A stretch of 7,411 nucleotides of DNA from SMTZ1-83 sp048884925 (GTDB lineage: Archaea > Asgardarchaeota > Thorarchaeia > Thorarchaeales > Thorarchaeaceae). Numbering within the stretch: position 1 is the first letter of the stretch; the number at the start of each line of letters is the position of its first letter. Shown here piece by piece: positions 1 to 5,237 of the stretch. The notes under the pieces are model-generated. The model was not told the DNA's origin and searched no databases. It worked only from the letters and a program-made list of their open reading frames with translations. The stretch spans positions 1 through 7,411 of the forward strand of contig JBHLQK010000157.1 of NCBI GenBank assembly GCA_048884925.1, written 5' to 3'. The translations under genes and the position numbers were made by a program.

Positions 1-87
1 GGGCCTATTTTCTGTAACATGCCCTCATAACTCCCCCCCTCCTACCAGTAAGCCTTGTTGGCTCTGGTCACCACACTCAAAGTGCTG
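1..87. other. 3' flank of the VWA gene, no assigned gene
   Basis: This edge segment lies downstream of the minus-strand VWA gene. It contains a C-rich run at 33-39, which on the minus strand reads GGAGGGGGG and resembles a strong ribosome binding site. The ATG it would serve at optimal spacing (28-26, minus) closes after seven codons at a TAG (7-5). A second minus-strand ATG at 20-18 stays open to the window edge for six codons, but its spacing from the G-run is long. A small AGCC/GGCT hairpin lies near 51-61. I see no clear terminator. Confidence 0.3.
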
Positions 88-981
88 TTATTTATCTGAC
101 TTCTTTTTCAGCTGTCGAACCGCTTCTCGGATGTCAGCCTCAGATATCTCCTCAGGTTCCAGGATAAAGCCTTCGACCTCCTCCTCTCCTGCAGCCGAGG
201 GAGCATGCTTCATCGAACGCTTTGTAATTCCGCTGCTCCTGACACTAGCTGCTAGCTCACGAATCCTTTCATCTGTAAGTTCCTCATCTTTAGGGAACTC
301 CTCCATTGAAACACCCATCTCCTCAAGAATAGATTTCTGAATGGCGATTTTATCAATCTCTTCAATTGCCACACCTGTGATGATCTTGACGAGAAGCTCT
401 GCTTCGTTGAGTGGAAAGAACTTGCCTTGGGTCGTTTCAGCAATCTCTTGAAATACTCGTACTCCATGTGCATAACTGTTTATCTCTGGAAAGCAACCGA
501 CAGTGTGATAGACAATTCCCTTGTCGTACGCCTTTTTGGCTTCCTGATTCCATTTAATCCCACTAGGAGGCCCGTCTGGCCATCGGTCGCCATCTTCAAC
601 ACCATGTGGAGGAGCATCAGCTACCAGAACGACAACCTTGGCGGCATCCAAAAGGTATTCCATCCGATTGGCGGCATCCATTGCATCGTCTACAGCCTCG
701 GGTCCATCGCCTCCTCCATCTGCAGACATCTGCATAATATTCTGCTCAATCCGAGCTGTATCAGAGGTGAGCTCGTATTTCTGAGTCACAAACGTATTAT
801 CTTCTGGAGGGTGGTCACGATAGGAAACCAATCCTACTCTCAGACGATGGCATAGCTCCTCTTTCTTTATAGTTCGAATGATCTCGAGTATCTTCCTCTT
901 GGTAACATCGATATAGCTGCCCATTGATCCCGTGTTATCAACAACGAACACTAAATCTAGTTGACCCATTTTCTCTGACAT
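88..981 (-). CDS. von Willebrand factor A (VWA) domain protein with intact MIDAS
   Basis: A 297-residue protein made almost entirely of one VWA domain (about residues 7-205) plus a charged helical tail (206-297, rich in E, K and R). The metal-ion-dependent adhesion site is visible: D15-x-T17-x-S19 in DNTGSM after a hydrophobic strand, D92 in the GGGDGPEAV loop, and D122 in VADAPPHG. The DxTGSM plus GGDGPEA combination is the variety seen in VWA domains of alpha-kinase-linked (VwkA-like) proteins rather than classical integrin I domains; no kinase is present here. There is no signal peptide or membrane segment, so it is probably cytoplasmic and binds a protein partner through Mg2+. I chose ATG at 981 because GAGGTG sits 9 bases before it; a GTG at 993 would add four residues but is itself part of that ribosome binding site. 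Partner and role are unknown. Confidence 0.85.
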   Translation of the reverse strand: MSEKMGQLDLVFVVDNTGSMGSYIDVTKRKILEIIRTIKKEELCHRLRVGLVSYRDHPPEDNTFVTQKYELTSDTARIEQNIMQMSADGGGDGPEAVDDAMDAANRMEYLLDAAKVVVLVADAPPHGVEDGDRWPDGPPSGIKWNQEAKKAYDKGIVYHTVGCFPEINSYAHGVRVFQEIAETTQGKFFPLNEAELLVKIITGVAIEEIDKIAIQKSILEEMGVSMEEFPKDEELTDERIRELAASVRSSGITKRSMKHAPSAAGEEEVEGFILEPEEISEADIREAVRQLKKKSDK

Positions 982-1023
982 CCCGGTTGGCACCTCTATA
1001 TTGGTATCGAGTGCGTTTTGAGG

Positions 1024-1031
1024 CTATAAAC
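1024..1031. promoter_or_regulatory. Shared TATA-like box in divergent promoter region
   Basis: The 128-base gap between the VWA start (981, minus) and the membrane-protein start (1110, plus) holds CTATAAAC at 1024-1031. On the plus strand it contains TATAAA, placing a start of transcription near 1053. On the minus strand it reads GTTTATAG, close to the archaeal TATA consensus, placing a start near 1002 and a leader of about 20 bases. A second weaker minus-strand box (GATAAAAT) lies near 1057-1064. This is inference from motif and spacing only. Confidence 0.35.
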
Positions 1032-1096
1032 TCTGGCTGTGTGAAGGAGGCCCGACATTTTATCAGAGGGTATCTTCCAAGCACGCCCGACATACC

Positions 1097-1102
1097 GGAG
1101 GT
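1097..1102 (+). promoter_or_regulatory. Ribosome binding site that fixes the start at 1110
   Basis: GGAGGT, a near-perfect complement to the archaeal 16S 3' end, lies 7 bases before ATG at 1110. The reading frame is open further upstream to 924, but that extension runs antisense through the VWA gene start and has no such site, so 1110 is the start. Confidence 0.75.
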
Positions 1103-1109
1103 CTATAGC

Positions 1110-1796
1110 ATGAACTTCACCGACAACCAAGAATACCAAGACTTGGCCATTGTCCACATTGTATTTGCCGCATTATGTATAGGCGTGCTCCTGATGCCAG
1201 GTGTAGTAATTGGAGCAAAGATGTTGTCCCTGGTCGCTGCTTACAATATACTAGTGCCACTGACTGCCTATCTCCGTGGCCGTAGGGATTGGCTGCCACT
1301 ATGGTTCTATGCGCTAGTAATCAGCATATTCCAAATATTCCCGGACTGGTTCCTAGCCGCTCAGCTTGAAACAATCACTTTTCCCGATGACGGGTTCTTC
1401 ATGATTGGTCCGGTTTCAGCTTATATGGCAGGTCTCTGGGCAATTCCTCTTTTTGCCATTCTTTTTGTAGGTCTCAAGGTAAAGCAGCAGAGGTCCTATA
1501 AGATCGCGTATCTTGTAGTGATAATTCTTACACTGTCTATTTTTGGACTTGCTGAGGAAACTATGTGGATGCTCCCATCCTGGTCGGCTCAAAATGTTGC
1601 AATGGTTGGACATGTTGCAGTCTATATTGTAATTCCTGAGATACTACTAGGGCTTTCCACCTTGATTTCCTTTGAACTCGTTCGCGAGAAACCTATCTGG
1701 TTATGGATAATTGGAGCATTCACAGTTATGATTCTGTATCTCGGAAATGTTTCGTTCTTCTATTTGCTAATAGAACGCATTTTGCCAGCTGTATAG
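1110..1796 (+). CDS. Seven-helix integral membrane protein, family uncertain
   Basis: A 228-residue very hydrophobic protein with about seven predicted membrane segments (roughly 13-35, 37-53, 62-83, 98-121, 131-150, 161-190, 196-221). Positive charges cluster in the loops at 56-59 (RGRR) and 122-131 (KVKQQR..K). Charged or polar residues sit in or beside the helices: FPDW (77-80), AEE (148-150) and PE (176-177), which suggests a ligand or active site in the membrane rather than simple anchoring. The stretches around MIGPVSAYMAGLW (98-110) and PSWSAQNVAMVGH (156-168) recall a family I associate with DUF6989, shared with plants and cyanobacteria; this is from memory and uncertain. It is not a rhodopsin: no lysine lies in helix 7. 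GGAGGT 7 bases upstream supports the start. nadE follows after 79 bases and might be cotranscribed. Confidence 0.8.
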   Translation: MNFTDNQEYQDLAIVHIVFAALCIGVLLMPGVVIGAKMLSLVAAYNILVPLTAYLRGRRDWLPLWFYALVISIFQIFPDWFLAAQLETITFPDDGFFMIGPVSAYMAGLWAIPLFAILFVGLKVKQQRSYKIAYLVVIILTLSIFGLAEETMWMLPSWSAQNVAMVGHVAVYIVIPEILLGLSTLISFELVREKPIWLWIIGAFTVMILYLGNVSFFYLLIERILPAV

Positions 1797-1875
1797 ATCC
1801 ACACGCAAGAATCGCCCAAAACACGTAACTTCTAAAGCGCAATCCAAAGGAGAGTAGATATACGAGGGAATACAA

Positions 1876-2655
1876 ATGCAACTGCCTGATGGCCTGCTTA
1901 TCGAGGATTATAAAGAAACAAGAACGAAAATCGTGAATTTCATCCAGAAGTATTTCGATGGGGCAGGAGTTTCGTGTATGGTTATGGGCCTTAGTGGTGG
2001 AATTGACTCAAGTCTGGTGGCGACACTCGCATGTGAGGCTCTGGGAGGCGATAAGGTAAAGGGACTTCTACTTCCGGTCGATGCGAAAAAGGATGCAGAG
2101 AATGTCAAAGATGCTATTGACTTGGCAAAGTCGCTGGGAATGTCCTATGAAATCTTTGAGATTGGCCCTGCCGTCGAAGCATACAGACCTTTGAATCTTG
2201 GAAAGGTCGCACTTGGAAACCTGATGGCTAGACTCAGGATGGCTGCATGGTATGGCGTGGCCAACAATAGAAACGGACTTGTCCTTGGCACCGGCAATAA
2301 GAGCGAGCTGCTCATTGGATACTTCACAAAGTACGGTGATGGCGGCGTCGATATACTGCCTATAGCTGAACTCTACAAAATGAATGTCTTGGGTCTTGCG
2401 AGACATGTTGGTTTACCCAACCACCTTTGTGAGAAAATCCCTTCAGCCGGTCTCTGGGCAAATCAGACTGATGAGGGAGAGATAGGGGTCTCTTATCCAG
2501 AGCTGGACAGCATCTTGTATCTTAGATTCGATAAAGGTATGGAGCCTACTGCCATCGTATCAGCAGGTTATTCACGGGAGAACGTCAACAGAGTCCTTGG
2601 CCTGGTTTCAAGCTCCCAGCACAAACGAAATCCGTTGCCAAAGGCTACTCTCTAG
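1876..2655 (+). CDS. nadE: NH3-dependent NAD+ synthetase (EC 6.3.1.5)
   Basis: Catalyses the last step of NAD+ biosynthesis: deamido-NAD+ plus ATP and ammonia gives NAD+, AMP and pyrophosphate, through an adenylated intermediate, in the cytoplasm. At 259 residues it is the single-domain form without the glutaminase domain, so it should use free ammonia. The N-type ATP pyrophosphatase loop SGGIDSS is at 40-46, followed by GNLMARLRM (114-122), the GTGNKSELLIGYFTKYGDGG segment (138-157), LPIAELYKMNV (161-171), PSAGLWANQTDE (189-200) and the C-terminal HKRNPLP (249-255), all family hallmarks. The ATG is preceded by GAGGG at 7 bases. The 79-base gap upstream has only weak TATA-like sequence, so transcription may read through from the membrane-protein gene. 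The stop codon lies in the left arm of an inverted repeat before the regulator gene. Confidence 0.97.
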   Translation: MQLPDGLLIEDYKETRTKIVNFIQKYFDGAGVSCMVMGLSGGIDSSLVATLACEALGGDKVKGLLLPVDAKKDAENVKDAIDLAKSLGMSYEIFEIGPAVEAYRPLNLGKVALGNLMARLRMAAWYGVANNRNGLVLGTGNKSELLIGYFTKYGDGGVDILPIAELYKMNVLGLARHVGLPNHLCEKIPSAGLWANQTDEGEIGVSYPELDSILYLRFDKGMEPTAIVSAGYSRENVNRVLGLVSSSQHKRNPLPKATL

Positions 2656-2685
2656 CCTATCAGCTCTTTAAATAGGCCGCTAGAG
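2650..2685. repeat. Imperfect inverted repeat between nadE and the PadR-type gene
   Basis: CTCTAG-CCTAT (2650-2660) is complementary to ATAGG-(CCG)-CTAGAG (2672-2685): eleven matching pairs interrupted by one 3-base insertion, around an 11-base centre. The left arm contains the nadE TAG stop and the right arm overlaps the TATA-like box of the next gene. As DNA it could be an autoregulatory operator for the PadR-type protein; as RNA it could be a hairpin at the end of the nadE message. The sequence does not decide between these. Confidence 0.55.
2667..2674 (+). promoter_or_regulatory. TATA-like box for the PadR-methyltransferase gene
   Basis: TTTAAATA centred at about 2670 predicts a start of transcription near 2697. 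That position coincides with an in-frame ATG, so the gene may be read from a leaderless message, or from a message with a leader of about 63 bases that starts translation at 2760. The box lies inside the 2650-2685 inverted repeat, a position where a bound regulator would block TBP. Confidence 0.5.
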
Positions 2686-2759
2686 ATTAGTTCTTAATGA
2701 AGCGAGTATCCAGACAGGGCACGCTTCTTGAACTTCTGCAAGTGGAGGCCTCATCTATA

Positions 2760-3626
2760 ATGAGAACACCCGAACTCAAGAAAAAGATCCTCAGAATGTT
2801 TGGGACGAGCGAGTTCTATGGTTATGAGGTCCACCAAGAGCTTGTAGAGAGAAGCATCAATGTAGGTATTGGCCGTCTATATGCAATCCTAGGCGAGATG
2901 AAGACAGATGGATTACTGAATGACCGTTGGGAGAAGAGCGATTCTGGTCCTAAACGTAGAGTCTACAGTATTGCTGCAAAGGGCAAGCTAGAGCGGGAGA
3001 GAATTCTCATAGAGTCAATCAAGACTGTTCATGATTTCTATATTGAATATCTACTGTCTCTTCCGCCTAAGCTCAGTGCGTTCAATGCATTAGCTAGTCT
3101 TCTGTTAAAGGGGATGGGTAAAGAAATCAGCATTGGTTATGTTGCTCCCGGAATATCAGAAACTATCAAACGACTCCTTCGACAACTTCAGAAAGAGCGC
3201 CCACGTGCGAATATCTATGCTATCTGCCCCAAGACAGCAAATCCAGAACTTGATGTAGAGGGCATACTGCAATTGGATGGCACTCTTCAAGACATACCAA
3301 TCAAGGATGACTATCTGAGTCTTTTAGCTGTGACTGGGAACATCAAAAGGACGAACCTGGATGCTTGCTTGCTCGAATGGCGGAGAGTGATAAAGCCCAA
3401 AGGGAAACTTGCTATTGTAAGTCCCACAGCTCTCATTGCCAGATATGAAGAACCCCTTAGTATCGGAGAGTTCATTGAGCAGCGAGAACACCCAACTCCT
3501 GAGGGAGATAATTACCTAGATGTTAATGTACTGAGGACCTCACTAGAGAAATACTTCAGGACAGTCAGAGAAGAGAGGGTTGTCCATATCACTGCATTAA
3601 CAGGCGTCGGAGCTATTTCAAAGTAG
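2760..3626 (+). CDS. PadR-type transcriptional regulator fused to a methyltransferase-like domain
   Basis: A 288-residue protein (309 if ATG 2697 is used). Residues 1-80 form a PadR-like winged helix: the start MRTPELKKKILRMFG, then FYGYEVHQEL, GRLYAILGEMKTDGLL and the wing KRRVYSIAAKGK. A helix (76-100) follows, then a C-terminal domain (about 105-288) resembling class I methyltransferases of the Methyltransf_11 type: LQLDGTLQDIPIKDDY (170-185) matches the region between motifs II and III, and RRVIKPKGKLAIVSP (208-222) is the typical strand after the catalytic region. The glycine-rich SAM loop expected near 122-132 is degenerate (SIGYVAPG), so it may sense a ligand rather than methylate. I prefer 2760 because GTGGAGG lies 11 bases before it and the PadR domain begins there. 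Likely a ligand-responsive repressor, possibly of itself through the adjacent inverted repeat. Confidence 0.85.
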   Translation: MRTPELKKKILRMFGTSEFYGYEVHQELVERSINVGIGRLYAILGEMKTDGLLNDRWEKSDSGPKRRVYSIAAKGKLERERILIESIKTVHDFYIEYLLSLPPKLSAFNALASLLLKGMGKEISIGYVAPGISETIKRLLRQLQKERPRANIYAICPKTANPELDVEGILQLDGTLQDIPIKDDYLSLLAVTGNIKRTNLDACLLEWRRVIKPKGKLAIVSPTALIARYEEPLSIGEFIEQREHPTPEGDNYLDVNVLRTSLEKYFRTVREERVVHITALTGVGAISK

Positions 3627-3650
3627 ACTGCGGATACTGAAGACCACGCA

Positions 3651-3666
3651 GCTGTTCTAAAACAGC
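3651..3666 (+). terminator. Hairpin after the PadR-type gene, possible 3' end
   Basis: GCTGTT-CTAA-AACAGC is a perfect 6-bp inverted repeat with a 4-base loop, starting 25 bases after the TAG at 3624-3626. The sequence beyond is T-rich but lacks a T-run directly after the stem, so termination or 3'-end protection is only possible. Confidence 0.35.
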
Positions 3667-3708
3667 CACTATGTTCACTTTGATACTATACCTAATTTCT
3701 GATAGTCC

Positions 3709-3717
3709 TTTATTTAT
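3709..3717 (+). promoter_or_regulatory. TATA-like box before candidate structured RNA
   Basis: TTTATTTAT centred near 3713 predicts a transcription start near 3739. That is the first base of the GGCAATC segment that opens the hairpin cluster downstream. Confidence 0.35.
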
Positions 3718-3738
3718 CCCTTAGTCCTGTAACTCGAA

Positions 3739-3920
3739 GGCAATCACAGCTTTCCTGTGATCATATCGATTCTCGGATCGAGCACGCGAAGGATTGCAGG
3801 TCACTTCATGCGATTTCCAACTCCATAAGAGAAATAGTATACCATATTGGGAGGGCCGGGTTCTTCCCGGCCCGGCTCCTCCCTCCATATTAATATCGTA
3901 TTTGTCCTACCATTCTTTTT
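3739..3920 (+). ncRNA. Candidate structured RNA or long structured leader, unassigned
   Basis: A gene-free segment of about 180 bases bounded by a TATA-like box 26 bases before its start and a T5 run (3916-3920) at its end. Pairings seen by eye: GCAATC (3740-3745) with GATTGC (3792-3797); ATCACAG (3743-3749) with CTGTGAT (3755-3761), loop CTTTC; TCGAT (3766-3770) with ATCGA (3777-3781); CGC-GAAG (3785-3791) with CTTC-at-GCG (3804-3812), whose loop contains the GATTGC segment, so the first pairing could form a pseudoknot with it; and the strong hairpin at 3849-3883. I could not match it to tRNA, 5S, SRP RNA, RNase P RNA or a riboswitch I know. It may be a free small RNA or the leader of the 4044 gene. 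Confidence 0.3.
3849..3883 (+). repeat. Strong GC-rich hairpin
   Basis: GGGCCGGG (3853-3860) and CCCGGCCC (3866-3873) form a perfect 8-bp stem with a TTCTT loop. An alternative pairs GGGAGG (3849-3854) with CCTCCC (3878-3883) above a 6-bp inner stem, leaving a 6-base bulge. The block is far richer in GC than its A/T-rich surroundings, so the stem should be very stable in RNA. No T-run follows directly. Confidence 0.6.
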
Positions 3921-3997
3921 GTCCTCACCAGTATGTTCAGTATCGAACTATAGCGGACAATTGATAGAAGCTTAACTAGTAGTTTGTCTTGTCAAGG

Positions 3998-4016
3998 AGT
4001 GCTGAATAACAGCACT
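3998..4016 (+). promoter_or_regulatory. Leader hairpin upstream of the EB_dh gene
   Basis: AGTGCTG-AATAA-CAGCACT is a perfect 7-bp stem with a 5-base loop, extendable by one G-T pair. It ends 11 bases before the GAAGGGG ribosome binding site (4028-4034). A weak TATA-like CTTAACTAG lies at 3971-3979, which would put the transcript start at the hairpin; a start further upstream is equally possible. It could influence translation or message stability. Confidence 0.4.
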
Positions 4017-4043
4017 TGCATGACATAGAAGGGGTTCAAGCAT

Positions 4044-5156
4044 TTGAAATCAAGGAATGTTTACGCAGGACTAGCCATTCTTGGATTCTTTCTGGCAGCG
4101 TTCTTTGCCACACAGAACATTGTGGCCCTCCCAGACGGAACTACACTAATGGTCTATGCCACTACAGATGCTATCACGCTGGATGGTGATGCTTCAGAAG
4201 CTGCATGGGGTAGCGCTGATACGCTTGTCATCCCCGATGTGGAAGGGTCTGGAATCCATGTTACGCTAAAAGCTCTTGCAGACGAGACCTATTTGTATAT
4301 TTACGCCACATGGAATGATACAACAAAGGATGATACACGAAGAGGTTGGGCATTCAACGGCACGCATTGGGAAAATGTCGGAGGCAACGAAGACCGTATC
4401 ACCATCGCTTGGGGATTGGGAACCGCAATGATTTGTGGTCATAACCCCGGTACAACAGACAATATGCTGTTCGATATATGGCATTGGAAAGCCGCGCGCA
4501 CAGCTCCTGCTGGTTGGACAGATGATAAGTTTTGGGATGGTTCAGGTAGGCATGGCGATGCAAAGACCGCCGGAGGCTACTTGGACAACTCAGTTGTCGC
4601 TCAAGCAGGAAGTCCAGCGGCAATCACTGCATCTCTTGGAAACAGCTCTCCTGTAGCTTCTTTCAGTAACGATGATCGTCCCTACTGGGATAATGTAGGA
4701 GCAGTTATCGCATGGACAAATGGTGCTAATTCAACACCAATTAGTGATTACGTACACGGCTACAACTCCACCATTCCTACAGGCAGCAGAGGAGATGTCC
4801 TATCTAGTTCAACTCATAATGGGACAGCTTGGCATGTGGAGTTCAAGAGAGCTCTGGATACAGGAAGCTCAGCTGACGATGTTGCTTTTAATGGCAGTCC
4901 GCAACCATTCTTCGTAGCAATTCACAACAACTCCGGAGATGAGGCGCATTTCAGGGCAGGAGGAGCCACTCCTTCAACTTTCACCCTGACATTTCATACT
5001 GAGCCCACAACCACTACAACCACAGGCACCACTACAACCCCAAGTACTACTCCCACTCCTCCGCCCCCAATAGATCAAACCCTTTTGATTGCTGCTGCTT
5101 TGGGTGGAATTGTGATCGTACTTCTAATTGTAGTGTTTGTCAGAAGAGGGAGATAA
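4044..5156 (+). CDS. Exported, membrane-anchored ethylbenzene-dehydrogenase-gamma-like (EB_dh) haem-binding protein
   Basis: A 370-residue surface protein. An N-terminal signal or anchor segment (7-29) is followed by an EB_dh-type beta-sandwich (about 33-318): ITLDGDASEAAWGSA (44-58), YLYIYATWNDTTKD (83-96), NEDRITIAW (115-123), DIWHWKAAR (144-152) and WHVEFKRAL (263-271) are the family's landmarks. In EB_dh subunits of DMSO-reductase-type enzymes this domain carries a b-type haem with Met and Lys ligands; M129 and K268 are candidate ligands by motif position (inference). There is no CxxCH, so no c-type haem. A Thr/Pro stalk (321-342), a membrane helix (346-367) and RRGR follow, so the domain faces outside. 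At least seven N-x-S/T sequons suggest glycosylation. The start is TTG with GAAGGGG 9 bases upstream; no in-frame ATG is near. No molybdopterin or iron-sulfur subunit is adjacent, so the redox partner is unknown. Confidence 0.85.
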   Translation: MKSRNVYAGLAILGFFLAAFFATQNIVALPDGTTLMVYATTDAITLDGDASEAAWGSADTLVIPDVEGSGIHVTLKALADETYLYIYATWNDTTKDDTRRGWAFNGTHWENVGGNEDRITIAWGLGTAMICGHNPGTTDNMLFDIWHWKAARTAPAGWTDDKFWDGSGRHGDAKTAGGYLDNSVVAQAGSPAAITASLGNSSPVASFSNDDRPYWDNVGAVIAWTNGANSTPISDYVHGYNSTIPTGSRGDVLSSSTHNGTAWHVEFKRALDTGSSADDVAFNGSPQPFFVAIHNNSGDEAHFRAGGATPSTFTLTFHTEPTTTTTTGTTTTPSTTPTPPPPIDQTLLIAAALGGIVIVLLIVVFVRRGR

Positions 5157-5186
5157 GGCCTAAGGCCACTCCCCTCAGCTTTTTTT
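5157..5186 (+). terminator. Terminator-like end of the EB_dh gene
   Basis: Directly after the TAA comes the small palindrome GGCCT-A-AGGCC (5157-5167), then C-rich sequence and a run of seven Ts (5180-5186). A T-run alone is sufficient for many archaeal terminators. It lies in the 81-base gap between convergent genes. Confidence 0.6.
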
Positions 5187-5229
5187 CAGTCGTACCTTCC
5201 ATATAATCGCATTCTGGACCTTAAATGCC

Positions 5230-5234
5230 AAAAA
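5230..5234 (-). terminator. T-run after the longin-like gene
   Basis: Five As on the plus strand give a T5 run on the minus strand only a few bases after the TAG (5240-5238). With the T7 run on the other strand it forms a compact bidirectional end between convergent genes. Confidence 0.4.
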
Positions 5235-5237
5235 TTG

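Larger units (their letters stand above)
3627..4043 (+). other. 417-base hairpin-rich intergenic region
   Basis: No credible open reading frame is present. From left to right it holds a perfect 6-bp hairpin shortly after the regulator stop, a TATA-like box (3709-3717), a cluster of small hairpins (3740-3812), a strong GC-rich hairpin (3849-3883), a palindrome ATATTAATAT (3887-3896), a T-run (3916-3920), another hairpin (3998-4016) and the ribosome binding site of the next gene. The individual elements are listed separately. Confidence 0.6.

Noticed and set aside
427..855. 142-residue plus-strand open frame
   Set aside because: It lies antisense within the VWA gene, whose protein has clear domain motifs in the other frame; it has no recognisable domain or ribosome binding site.
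924..1109. N-terminal extension of the membrane-protein frame by 62 residues
   Set aside because: It overlaps the VWA gene start antisense, and GGAGGT is ideally placed for ATG 1110.
2068..2406. 112-residue minus-strand open frame
   Set aside because: It is the antisense shadow of nadE, with no independent motif.
3739..3812. A tRNA gene
   Set aside because: The size is similar and hairpins are present, but there is no T-loop TTCRA within a 5-bp arm and no 7-bp acceptor stem.
4425..4460. c-type haem site in the EB_dh protein
   Set aside because: Only C131 followed by GH is present; there is no CxxCH, so covalent haem attachment is not supported.
5009..5070. Short tandem repeat in ACC/ACT-rich sequence
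   Set aside because: It is the codon-level consequence of the Thr/Pro-rich stalk of the surface protein, not an independent DNA repeat.
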